A stretch of DNA of 64,000 nt from Congeria kusceri (taxonomy: Eukaryota; Mollusca; Bivalvia; Myida; Dreissenidae), in assembly GCA_027627225.1 (NCBI GenBank), contig CM051034.1, forward strand, positions 18,646,980-18,710,979, written 5' to 3'. Numbering within the stretch: the first letter of the stretch is position 1; each line of letters starts with the position of its first letter. Shown here one piece after another: positions 34,036-45,306 of this stretch. The notes under the pieces were generated by a model. The model made no database searches. It had not been told where the DNA came from and worked only from the letters and a program-made list of their open reading frames with translations. Made by a program: the position numbers and the translations under genes.

Positions 34036-35407
34036 GTGGGTTATATTAAAGATTGTGAACAACAGTATTGGAATAAAACATAACAAGAGCTGCCTTAGGA
34101 CAGTGCACTTGACTATTAAAGCGCTTTGTCAGAGTTATGGGCCTGTATCACAACAAACAGAAAAATATTGAGCGGAAACCGTTTTTCTATTTTTAGTAAC
34201 AGTGAACTTAACCCCACCAACCCCATTTGCCTTCCCAAGCGAGGTCTCGATATAAGGTATTTATGTATTAACTAAAAATATCTCAATGCGTTCTCAAGTT
34301 ATTGAGCGTAAACCGTTTTTCTATTTTTAGTAACAGTGACCTTGACCCCACGCACCTCATATGCAATCCAAAGCGAGGTCTTGATATAAAGTATCTATGT
34401 ATTAAGTTTTATTAAAATATCTCAATGCATACATGTATTCAAGTTATTGAGCGGTAGGGTCGTAACGATATCACTGGCCCATATCGCGATATATAGAGGA
34501 TATTTGTTTGTTTGTTTTCGGTGTGATAACGCGTGATATCATCACCGGAAAGGAAGACAATTAATATTTTCAAGAGTGCTAAATTTTTACCATATGGTTT
34601 TTCAATCAAGAAATGTATTTTGCTATACAAGTCTATATAAACCATGTGACCCCCGGGGCGTGGTTAGTTTTGACCCCAGGGGCATAATTTGAACAATCTT
34701 TGTAGAGGACCACTAGAGGATGTGGGTTATATTAAAGATTGTGAACAACAGTATTGGAATAAAACATAACAAGAGCTGCCTTAGGACAGTGCACTTGACT
34801 ATTAAAGCGCTTTGTCAGAGTTATGGGTCTGTATCACAACAAACAGAAAAATATTCAGCGGAAACCGTTTTTCTATTTTTAGTAACAGTGAACTTAACCC
34901 CACCCACCCCATTTGCCTTCCCAAGCGAGGTCTCGATATAAGGTATTTATGTATTAACTAAAAATATCTCAATGCGTTCTCAAGTTATTGAGCGTAAACC
35001 GTTTTTCTATTTTTAGTAACAGTGACCTTGACCCCACGCACCTCATATGCAATCCAAAGCGAGGTCTTGATATAAAGTATCTATGTATTAAGTTTTATTA
35101 AAATATCTCAATGCATACATGTATTCAAGTTATTGAGCGGTAGGGTCGTAACGATATCACTGGCCCATATCGCGATATATAGAGGATATTTGTTTGTTTG
35201 TTTTCGGTGTGATAACGCGTGATATCATCACCGGAAAGGAAGACAATTAATATTTTCAAGAGTGCTAAATTTTTACCATATGGTTTTTCAATCAAGAAAT
35301 GCATTTTGCTATACAAGTCTATATAAACCATGTGACCCCCGGGGCGTGGTTAGTTTTGACCCCAGGGGCATAATTTGAACAATCTTTGTAGAGGACCACT
35401 AGAGGAT
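34036..35407 (+). repeat. Recent 686-bp tandem duplication
   Basis: 34,036-34,721 and 34,722-35,407 are the same 686-bp unit head to tail. Four substitutions were seen by eye (for example gggcctg/gggtctg, aatgtatttt/aatgcatttt). Within each unit a segment of about 135 bp, from gagcg(g/t)aaaccgtttttct to cgaggtct(c/t)gatataa, is itself duplicated in diverged form. The 68-codon minus-strand frame that occurs twice is a consequence of the duplication. Confidence 0.95.
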
Positions 35408-35690
35408 GTCAGATATCAAATATTGCAACTCCAAGCCTTGTGGTTTCAGAGAAGATTTTTAAAGTTTTCTGTTTTTAAAGCTAGTTTTAGCTCTGGTTAC
35501 CTACATATGCAGCGGACAGAAACAATTTGCACATCTTTGAACGAGGGTCAGCCAAGGATCATTCCTGTGAAGTTTCGTGAAAATCTGCCAAGCGGTTTAG
35601 GAGGAGATGTCGATTATATGAAATGTAGACGCACGACGGACGACGGACAAAAGGCGATCACAAAAGCTCTGAGCTAAAAGGTAACTGGTC
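35408..35690 (+). repeat. Terminal part of a dispersed repeat
   Basis: The text gtgaagtttcgtgaaaatct, gccaagcggtttaggagg, agatgtcg and then gcacgacggacgacggac, ending in gctctgagctaaaa, parallels the end of the array at 38,000-38,100. An open frame of 100 codons here is repeat-derived. Confidence 0.65.
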
Positions 35691-35712
35691 AAAATTGGGG
35701 AATTATCAACAT

Positions 35713-35769
35713 GTACACAAATATGGCCACCTTTCTCCAATTTAGCCATTTTTACTTTAGTTTACTTTT
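35713..35769 (+). repeat. 57-bp direct repeat, left copy
   Basis: acacaaatatggccacctt to tttagtttactttt is repeated almost exactly at 36,334-36,390, an offset of 621 bp. The two copies flank the candidate exon at 35,887-36,070. Confidence 0.85.
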
Positions 35770-35886
35770 TACTAACATATACAATAGCCTAAATATTATA
35801 AATTGACGGCAAATATGTAATGGACTTTCGGCAAGTGGGATCAATTGAAAACTGACACTAACCTTGATGTCCAAACACTGAATGAC

Positions 35887-36070
35887 TTAAGATGCCAACA
35901 CCTGAAGTAAGCTGTAAGCTTCTGATGCCAATTTTGGGTCTGGTTGGTTGTCTACAACAATCTCTAGAGCTGATTGGACAATGCCTGCAGGTAGGTCTAG
36001 GTAAGACTCAACTATACTGTAGTGGACAACTTGACAGAAGCGTTGGCCCATCCTTAAATTGCTAAATGTT
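35887..36070 (-). CDS. Candidate exon of an unknown gene
   Basis: On the minus strand a pyrimidine-rich acceptor (ttatccttctccgattgtag|) opens a frame of about 60 codons. It includes FCQVVHYSIVESYLDLPAG and then a helical, acidic segment ending DPKLASEAYSLLQ. It either continues to a stop at 35,887 or splices at cttcag|gtgttg (35,902). Base composition is richer than its surroundings. The family is not recognised. Two other candidate minus-strand exons lie upstream (38,177 and 39,285), but their phases do not join directly to this one. Confidence 0.5.
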
Positions 36071-36074
36071 CTAC

Positions 36075-37300
36075 AATCGGAGAAGGATAACATTAAATTT
36101 GTCTTTCCTGTCAAAATTTAGGAAATAAATGGTAAAAATCCCAAAATAAAAAATATATTTAAATACAATTTAAAATTATGAAAATAATTACTTTAACTGG
36201 AAACTCAGTATTTTTTCATGGTAGCCACATAAATTCTGAGGTAAAATTTTCTTATTTTCCTGTGACTGGAGTGTGATTTTCCGATTTTGTTGGGGCCAAA
36301 ATACCAGTTTAATTAGTGCCTAGAGATGAACGTATACACAAATATGGCCACCTTTCTCCAATTTAGCCATTTTTACTTTAGTTTACTTTTCACTCTACAA
36401 AAATATTATTATTTTTGTATTATTGTCAAAATATTTCTAAGATATCACATTTCACTCTTCAACTTTGGATTTATTTTATCATTTTTGTTAAAATTCTTAG
36501 AATTGTCCCTGATTTTTCCCTGCAGGAATTTGTTTTCACACTTTGTCTGTTTACCAGATTTAGTGACAGCCCTGTTTTTAAGAAACAGACATCACACCAG
36601 AACATTTTTGTTCATTAAGTCTTGTAGAAAATACTTCATTAGAAAGCAGAATGACCCACTGCCCAAAGCTTCATGCATATGAAGTACACAGCAATTACGA
36701 CAAACGTGAGAATTTCCTCATGAACAGCGTTATGGCAGATGGAATTTATGTTGCTTGGCTACACAAATATTGGTAGAAGAAAAACAAGACAGACACACAT
36801 GTCTGAATTGCTCAACTGGCTTATTAAGTAAGGATTGTCAGAAGGGAAAGGGCCCTGATTTATCCCATGTTCACACCGGCATTGACGAAATAACACCCCA
36901 TGGGATAAACTTAGCTGTAGTCCACAATGTGGAAATTTACCTGTCGCGTGCAAGGAATACGTTTTCTATTCCGTAACACGATACGGTCATCAATGTTTAC
37001 TTTTACAAATTGCATTTTTTGGTCAGCCGTTGAAAGATAACTTACATACATTGCAAACATGTTTGCCAAAACAATCAAATTAAATTACAGTTATATGTGC
37101 TTCGTTTCGGATTTTTTGAAACGGACGAGAATTTCAAGGTCATTTTATGTGTATAGATTTGTTTATAGATAATCTTGCGAGGCTTAGAAAACCGGAAGCG
37201 CAGGCCTTGGCGAGCACATCGGATTTTCGAACCAAGCAAGATAAACTTCTCGATAGTCAACACTAACGTAGTTTTCTCTATATGCTATATAAGGAGAAAA
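36075..37300. other. AT-rich DNA with repeat scraps
   Basis: It contains the right 57-bp direct repeat (36,334-36,390). An 11-bp inverted repeat tttatcccatg...catgggataaa at about 36,859-36,910 could form a hairpin. Overlapping open frames on both strands at 36,755-36,976 arise over that palindrome. No supported gene. Confidence 0.45.
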
Positions 37301-37309
37301 GGACACGAC

Positions 37310-37485
37310 CCCTGGCTGCCATGTTTTTTTAACAAATCGAAATCCTCTGGCTGCCATGTTTTTTTCACAAATCAAAATCCTCTGGTTGCCATGTTTTTTA
37401 ACAAATCAAAATCCTTTGGCTGCCATGTTTTATTTTAACAAACCAAAATCCTCTGGCTACCATGTTGTTTTGTAACAAATCAAAA
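37310..37485 (+). repeat. About 36-bp minisatellite, 5 copies
   Basis: Units of the form cctctggctgccatgtttt followed by aacaaatcaaaat start near 37,311, 37,345, 37,381, 37,416 and 37,451. Open frames on both strands are repeat-derived. Confidence 0.85.
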
Positions 37486-37489
37486 TAAT

Positions 37490-38110
37490 TCAAAGTATTT
37501 TGGTAAAGAACCAACTAAGAAACATTTCTGTGAAATTATTTCGAAGTCCAAGTTGTGGTTTTCTGATATAAATATTTAAATATAGCATTACGTGCAAAAA
37601 TGGCCCCGCCCCCTGGCAGCCATTTTTTAAATGGACCAGGACTATTTGAGCAATTGGGTACAGAACCACCCAAGGAACAAAATTTGTGAAATTATTTCTA
37701 AATCCAACCAGTGGTTTCTGACAAGTAGACTTTCAAAGTTTTCAAAATAGACATATAAGGTTAAATAACCCCACTCTGGCAGCATGTTTTTATGGAGCGG
37801 AACCATTTGAGCTACTTTGGTAGAGAACCACCAAAGGAACATTTCTGTGAAAATTATTTGAAAATCTATCCAGGGATTTATGAGGAAATATGGTTCAAAG
37901 ATTTTTCTATTTATTGCTCTGGGGGCCATCTTGTGCAGTGGACCGGAACCATTTGAGCAACTTGTTAGACGACCACCCAAGGAACATTTCTGTAAAGTTT
38001 CATCAGAGTCGGTCTAACGGTTTTAGAGGAGACGTCGTTTAAACAACAAGTTTACGCACGAATGGACGCACACACGACGGACACACCACCATGGAGCTAA
38101 AAACACCGCT
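37490..38110 (+). repeat. About 155-bp tandem array with terminus
   Basis: Four degenerate units carry gagcaa(t/c)t...g...agaaccacc(c)aaggaac, with this block near 37,518, 37,672, 37,829 and 37,973. The 3' terminus, agtttcatcagagtcggtct to cgtcgtttaaac and then cgcacgaatggacgcac, matches the type of end at 35.6 kb. Confidence 0.7.
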
Positions 38111-38176
38111 AAAACTCTACCTCGATAAAAGCTTAAGGGAGAATGTTGACAACTGAATCTTCTGTTGCCTAGCTAC

Positions 38177-38258
38177 CAGGAAGACCTCCCACATCAGCTG
38201 ACCACTGTCCATGGAAGGTGGCAACTGACCACAACTGGACAAAACACTGTTCAGCAGG
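38177..38258 (-). CDS. Candidate internal exon, unknown protein
   Basis: On the minus strand an 82-nt segment lies between an excellent acceptor (ctgtttacctttcag|) and a donor (ttcctg|gtagct). Two frames are open. One reads LLNSVLSSCGQLPPSMDSG and then QLMWEVFL. The other begins PAEQCFVQLWSVATFHGQW. The + strand is also open, so strand and frame are uncertain. The splice signals favour the minus strand. Confidence 0.4.
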
Positions 38259-38449
38259 CTGAAAGGTAAACAGTGTAGCCTGTTATAGTACATTCTACTT
38301 TAAAAGTTAGCCACATAACACTACATAACAACTATTATAGTCAGCAAGGACATATTGATATACATGTAGTGGAAATTTAGAGCACAAACATTTAATTGGA
38401 CAACACATTTCAAATTTGCAAGAGCTATTTGTAAAATGTTGGACATAGA

Positions 38450-38880
38450 GAGCAGAAACTGCTAAAAAGGCCAATTTTATATAAATCAAGGGCCATAACT
38501 CTGCAGTCCCTGGGGTGATTAATCATCTAGCTTGTTAACATATTATGCCTTCAAACATTGTCATCAAGTTTGATGAGAACTCTTGCATTTGGAGAGTGTA
38601 AACAGCTAAAAAGGCCAATATCAGATAATTCAAGAGACATAACTTCACAGTTCCTTGTGCAATTTGATCGATTATCGAACTTGACATAGATATTATGCTC
38701 ACAAAGATTTTCACCAGTTTCAGTGAAGATCAGATAAAAACTGTTCGACTTAAAATTTGGCAAAGATCGGATAAAAACTGTTCGACTTAAGAGACTGGAA
38801 ACGACTACAAAGGCCAATTTTCAAAGGCCAATTTTAGATAATTCAAGCAAACCAGTATACCCCGCTTTCTTCAAAAGGGG
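38450..38880 (-). repeat. About 130-bp degenerate tandem repeat
   Basis: Blocks aaaaggccaat...agataattcaag and cata(a/g)ctctgcagt/cacagttcctt recur, and a 59-bp duplication around aaaaactgttcgacttaa is present at 38,720-38,795. The sequence resembles the fragment at 25.08 kb. An 88-codon minus-strand frame is repeat-derived. Confidence 0.6.
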
Positions 38881-39284
38881 GCTTAATTCGTAGCTTATAT
38901 GAAGCGATGCTAAAAAACTTCAACAATCATAAGACAACAACCTGAAACCATATTTGTTGACAGACAATAATTCGCCAAGTCAATAGTTGTTATACAATGC
39001 ATTGATGCATGAAAAAGTGTTATTTCTTTACTTTATCAATGGTAAAACTGGTCATAGTCATGCATCTATGTGAACACATTATTGTATTGACAGTGTACCT
39101 AAAGCAAATACACATATAAATTAAAATTTTATAATAAACATTACCAAAGAAATTATGTAAAAACCGCAACCATAAATACTGAACTCCATGCTACTAGATG
39201 ATGCTACTGTAAACATTACATTTCTTCTTTTTTAAAGAAACAGCAAAAAAGTATTAACCCATGTGTTATGCAGTATTTCCCCAC

Positions 39285-39420
39285 CACAACAGACAACAGA
39301 GCCTGGCATGCCTCCAGTCTGTTTCTATGGCAACACCAGTGGAACAGCGACACCAGCTCATCACCCTCGATGCAATCTGGCTTCATGGCTCTTCAGCCTT
39401 ATCAGAGCTCTGAAGCAGCA
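39285..39420 (-). CDS. Candidate exon, unknown, possible frame break
   Basis: The minus strand contains a GC-richer open stretch from ATG at 39,386 reading KPDCIEGDELVSLFHWCCH, then RNRLEACQALLSVV, to a possible donor (gttgtg|gtgggg). Upstream bases (reading QSSDKAEE) are open in a different frame, so either there is an acceptor between them or a 1-base frame break. A SINE begins immediately upstream, at about 39,430. The charge and cysteine pattern look coding; the family is not recognised. Confidence 0.4.
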
Positions 39421-39429
39421 GGCTCATAG

Positions 39430-39736
39430 ATTGTTTTTTTATTTGGATTTTTCTCTGTTTTTAACAGTATTTCAGTCATATCACGGCGGTCAGATAACCT
39501 ATTCACACTTTTCCTGGGCAAGCTTAGCTGATCTAAGCGGTTTACTTGTACTAAGTGCACATACTTATGCTAGTAACTGACAACTGCCCTACTTGAATCA
39601 GAGGTAGGGGAAGAATGGCCGTAGAAATAATGTAATGACCAATCCCCACTCAAGTTATGTGGCCAGACTGGGGTTCGAACTCATGATGCCCGGATTGACA
39701 GTCCAGCGCTCTACCAACTGAGCTAGCCGGGCCTGG
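39430..39736 (-). mobile_element. tRNA-derived SINE, minus strand
   Basis: The head at 39,656-39,735 (minus) starts gcccggctagctcagttgg with an intact A box. It has an Asp-like gtc in the anticodon position and a B box gttcgaac. The T arm has a mismatch and the acceptor stem is imperfect. The body continues down to about 39,430 through aagcggtttac and gggcaagctta blocks. A second copy without the head lies at about 40,395-40,620. Confidence 0.8.
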
Positions 39737-39767
39737 TAGTACACTAAACAATTTTCAATACATGATT

Positions 39768-40134
39768 TGAGGCATGTCGTGGGAAAACTGGGCTAAATGC
39801 ATGTGCGTAAAGTGTCTTCCAGGATTAGCCTGTGTGGCTTCCTATTGCACTATAAATGATATTATATGATAAAAATGCGCTATACTAAGCCATGTGCAAT
39901 AAATAATTAATAAACAATATAATACACGATGATATATTTGATAAAACGCACAGGCTAATCCAGGACGGCAATTTCCGCTTTATGATAAATTGTTTCGAGG
40001 AAGTCTCTTCTAAACATAAATCCACTGTAGGCGAAATGTGTTGTTCCGGTTTAGCCTGTGCGGACTTCACAGGCTTATCCGGGACGACACTACGCACATA
40101 CACGAATCCCGTTCTTCCCACGACACGTCTCATT
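39768..40134. mobile_element. About 367-bp MITE with long TIRs
   Basis: The left end gaggcatgtcgtgggaaaac and the right end on the minus strand gagacgtgtcgtgggaagaa pair over about 75 bp, including tgtgcgta and gattagcctgtg-type blocks. Internal inverted words (caggctaatcc, aggcttatccggg) add further symmetry. No coding capacity. Half-copies of the family lie at about 57,385-57,530 and 58,705-58,808. Confidence 0.85.
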
Positions 40135-40227
40135 TATACTCTCAACTGCTCTATTCCTGAGCTAAAGAGATGAGAATCTTTTCCCAATTAAGAGAAAAAC
40201 AAGACTTAACACTGTAGGCCTTTTTCT

Positions 40228-40330
40228 ACTGCTCTAGCAGGTCCGATAGTCAGACCCATTGCCAGAGAAGGGCCAGTCACTGTAAGCAGCCAGCCATTCA
40301 ACACACTGTACTACTGGCTCCTGTTCAGTA
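40228..40330 (-). CDS. Possible exon or repeat-derived frame
   Basis: On the minus strand an open frame (EPVVQCVEWLAAYSDWPFS, then GNGSDYRTC and a stop) follows an acceptor-like gtactgaacag. The same DNA is open on the + strand too. It follows the tail of the headless SINE copy, so it may be part of a longer repeat. Kept only as a candidate. Confidence 0.25.
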
Positions 40331-40394
40331 CATGTGCCCTTGTTACAGCTAATATATACATAGGCTTCAGCTTTATTTTATCATGGTCGCTGCA

Positions 40395-40620
40395 CCAAAG
40401 GCATATTCGTTTTGTTTGTTTGTTTGGATTTATTTTCCATTTTTAACAGTATTTCATTCAAATAATGCTGTTCAGTTGACCTACTTGCACATTTCCTGGG
40501 CAAGCTTAGCCGGTCTAAGCGGTTTACCAGTTCTAAGGACACATACTTATGCAAGTAACTGACAGCAACCCTACTTGAATCAGAGTTAGGGGGAGAATGG
40601 TTGTAGAAATAATTAAGGTT
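40395..40620 (-). mobile_element. SINE copy lacking tRNA head
   Basis: Blocks tgggcaagcttagccggtct, aagcggttta, acatacttatgcaagtaact and aatcagagttaggggg align to the 39,430-39,655 body in the same orientation. The tRNA-like head is absent: the copy ends where the 21-bp minisatellite starts, so it is 5'-truncated. Confidence 0.75.
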
Positions 40621-41345
40621 GAGATACTAACTAGTGAGAACGAGATACTAACTCGTGAGAACGAGATTCTAACTCGTGGGAACGTGATACTAACTCGTGG
40701 AAACGGGATACTAAGTCGAGGGAACGAGATACTATGTCGAGGGAACGAGATACTTAGTCGAGGGAACGAGATACTAAGTCGAGGGAACGAGGCTGTAAGT
40801 CAAGGGAACAAGATTCTTACTCGTGGGAACGAGATACTAACTCATGGGAACGAGAAAATAACTCGTGGGAATGAGATACTAACTCGTAAGAACGAAGTAC
40901 TAAGTTGAGGGAACGAGATATTTACTCGTGGGAACGAGATACTTACTCTTGGAAACAAGATACTCACTCGTGGGAACGAGATGTTTTCTCGTGGAAACGA
41001 GATACTAACTTGAGGGAACGAGATGCAATGTCGAGGGAAAGAGATACTAAGTCAAGGGAACGAAATACTAAGTTAAGGGAACGAGTTACTATCTCGTTCC
41101 CACGAGTTAGTATTTCGTTCCTACGAGTTAGAGAACCAATCAAATGTTTCAGTATATATGTTTTATAATAACAATGACCCACAAAAACGATCATGACGTA
41201 AGATGGTACTAAGTCGTTCGCTATAGTTTGTGTCTCGTTCCCACGAAATAGTCATTTCATCGACATAGTTATTTTGTTCCCATGAGTTAGCACCTTGTTC
41301 CCACGAGTTAGTATCTCGTTCCCTCGAGTTTATATCTCGTGGGAA
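40610..41345. repeat. 21-bp hairpin minisatellite, orientation flip
   Basis: Units gagatactaactcgtggga followed by ac repeat about 23 times from 40,610 to 41,090. From 41,091 the reverse complement (tcgttcccacgagttagta) appears, and after a spacer of about 85 bp it recurs at 41,216-41,345. Each unit contains ctcgt-ggga-acgag, a 5-bp hairpin. A 103-codon frame reads a 7-residue repeat (NEILTRG) because 21 bp is seven codons. This is attributed to the minisatellite, not to a gene. Confidence 0.85.
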
Positions 41346-41603
41346 CGACTAAAAAAAGAGTAATGCATTTCACCTCTGTGCCACCGTATTTCTGGGAGGT
41401 TATCTCGCAGTGAACATTGTTAAAGCCAACAACAATTGCGAGATATTTGATATATTACGATCACCGGGAGAAGTTGTCAACATATTAGTTTAAAGAAGCA
41501 ACGGATAAAATCACCAAAATACGTTTTGCACGTTTAACTCCATTGAGTCAATGCGATCAAAACTTCTATTGAATTGAATATGAAATATGTGTTCATTACA
41601 ATA

Positions 41604-42384
41604 GCTTATACCAGTGGCATAGCTACATGTAGGCCTTGTAGGCCCGGGCCTACAACTTTTTATCAAAGGTGACAACAATAAATGGCATAAAAATGCAATA
41701 AAAAGGAAGGTTAAGGGTCGAACAATTTCATTCCTTATTAAGAGATCGATTAAAAGCCGATCGCAATATAAAACATTTTATTCACGGAATTTGCCTTCGG
41801 ACAAAAATAGAAATAGACTCAATTGGATTATTAAGCGTTACCGGAGTATTAAAACTTCTGCAAACTATTCCAGCAACATCGGCAGCTAAGTTGTACAAAA
41901 AGGCTTAAAACTTACCTGAGGTTATCCATGCCAAGAGACAGGCTTTCAAGCCTTGCAATGATGCAAATACATAGAGAAAAAGCTATTGACTTTGAACAAA
42001 TCATTAATACATTTGCGTATAAAGTCGTAAAACGGAGTTCTATTTAAACGTGTTGACAGCCATAATTGAAACTTTACGCAACGGACGTGAAGGCATATAG
42101 TTAAGGCCCAAGTTATACGCTCTACATCATAACATGCATGTTTGTTTATAACTATTTTGTTTGAAGGACCTGAAACTAAATGGATTTGATGTAGGCTATT
42201 AAGTAAGCAGAGCATGGACTTGTTGTTTTATATTTATCTGTTTATGTTTTACATTTATCCGCAAAAGTCATAGTCATATTTATAATGTTAAAGCATTTTC
42301 ATTGACAAACTTTTCACTTCGTAACTTGACCTTATGACAGGGCCTACAACATAAAAATGGCCTAGCTACGCCACTGTCTTACAC
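41604..42384. mobile_element. 765-bp non-autonomous hAT-like element
   Basis: The element (41,612-42,376) starts cagtggcatagcta and its other end on the minus strand starts cagtggcgtagcta, 13 of 14 matching. Further in, both ends carry gtaggcc words. The flanking 8-bp sequences gcttatac and tcttacac match at six of eight positions, consistent with a decayed hAT target duplication. No transposase frame is present. Confidence 0.7.
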
Positions 42385-42483
42385 CCGTTATTTATTTAAG
42401 ATTTATCGCGGATAAAGAACTTTGCAGATGAATTATATAAGTTATTGTGGTATTTGAGGCGGGGGAAAGGGGTGTTGGTAGAA

Positions 42484-42612
42484 AAATGTAGTTATAGTCA
42501 AAGGAGTAGCACAAGAAGTAGTAGTAATAAAAGTAGTAGTATACGTAGTAGTATACGTAGTAGTATACGTAGTAGTAGTAGTAGCAGTAGTAGTAGTAGT
42601 AGTAGCAGTAAA

Positions 42613-42644
<32 letters not shown>

Positions 42645-42783
42645 TTGTAGTAGTAGTAGCAGTATTAGTAGTAGTAGTAGAAGTAGTAGAAGAAGTAGAA
42701 GTAGTAGTAGTAGTTGTAGTAGTCGCTGTAGTAGTAGAAGCAGTAGTAGTAGAAGTGGTAGTAGTACTAGTAGTAGTAGTAGT
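42484..42783 (+). repeat. (AGT)n-rich microsatellite, about 300 bp
   Basis: Interrupted AGT/GTA triplets with aagt, acgt and ttgt variants. A Ser/Arg-rich open frame across it is a product of the repeat. Confidence 0.95.
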
Positions 42784-42789
42784 CTAATT

Positions 42790-43475
42790 CATGAGACGTG
42801 CTGCGAATTTAGTGTTACTTTTTATATAGGGCTAAATTCGCTGGAACGAATCGCCGAAAGACCATTCATGTGGTGGAAACCTAAAACTTCAAATTTTCAT
42901 TAATTTCCATTATTTGCGACAATAAAGTTATAAATCAACGTATTTTACTTAAACAACACATAAACTGCTTATCATGTGCCGAAATTTACATAGAACATGC
43001 GTTTAATTCCGATGTAGACTTGCGAATAAATCTACATTCATGTATAGTCCACCATGTTTATCTTGGCTTGTTTAACTCTTCAAATATGCTTCAACCAATC
43101 GCATGATGAAGGATATAATTGAAATAATGCAATCGTTTCAGTGTGGCAGAATATCGATGAAAGTTTACACAGTAGAGGACAGCGAGATGTGTTGAAAATA
43201 CAATAGTGTGTAGATTTAAATTGGTGTTGCATCCAAAATGGAAGTGCTATTGTACAAATATTTATGAAACATTCTTGAGGAATAAATTCTCATTGCAGGT
43301 ATGTAAATTATATTAAGAAATATTAATGCTAACCATGTTTTTTCTGCGCGTGAAAGTAGCGACGAAAATCCTGTCGCTACTCTTTAGACATATAGGGAGA
43401 AATTACCACAGAATTGGTCTTTCCCCGGTAAGGCCCCATATAAAAAGTAGCTCAATATTGGCAAAGGGCCAAACT
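42790..43475. other. AT-rich spacer between (AGT)n tracts
   Basis: No exon or element recognised. Confidence 0.5.
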
Positions 43476-43477
43476 TG

Positions 43478-44868
<1,391 letters not shown>

Positions 44869-44869
44869 C

Positions 44870-45187
44870 TGTGCTCCGAGAATGCTCACTCACGTCAATG
44901 TTCTTGCAGACAGGTACGACACTAAGGTATCGACGCATCGACGATTTAATGTTTAGATATTTAATGGAAAATATATTATAGACGTTATATAGCTAAAGTT
45001 CTATAACAACATGATCGAAACTTGGACCGTTTGTTACACACAAGGACTCGCTTCTAAATTAATAAGGGCATAATTAGGGCATAATGTTTAGCCGTAAACA
45101 AAAGAGCACGGCATTGTAAATGCATTGACGAAACACGACTTAACTTCCGAATTAAAGCAATGACTTAATGGTATAACGATATTATAG
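44870..45187. other. Intron-like DNA 5' of the EGF gene
   Basis: No further upstream EGF exon was identified. The region ends in the acceptor gatattatag at 45,187. Earlier exons of the gene must lie elsewhere, perhaps 5' of the microsatellites. Confidence 0.5.
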
Positions 45188-45306
45188 GGATACACTTTTG
45201 CGGACAACAGCAATGGCACGTGTGTAGATCTGGATGAATGTGGACAACACTTCCATGATCCATGTGGACACCGTGGGATTTGCATTAACACAGTGGGGAG
45301 TTACAG
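45188..45306 (+). CDS. EGF gene exon: cbEGF start
   Basis: The exon follows acceptor ttatag and ends at donor cag|gtaggt. It encodes GYTFADNSNGTCVDLDECG and then a CGHRGIC...NTVGSY block. The DxDEC start and the N-x-x-G-S-Y segment are the calcium-binding EGF consensus. It leaves in phase 2. Confidence 0.8.

Noticed and set aside
39656..39735. A functional tRNA-Asp gene on the minus strand
   Set aside because: It has the A and B boxes and a GTC anticodon position, but stem mismatches and an attached SINE body. A headless copy of the body lies 0.9 kb away.
40597..41168. Heptad-repeat protein (NEILTRG-type repeats)
   Set aside because: The 21-bp minisatellite is a multiple of three, so any frame gives a 7-residue repeat. 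No splice sites or promoter support a gene.
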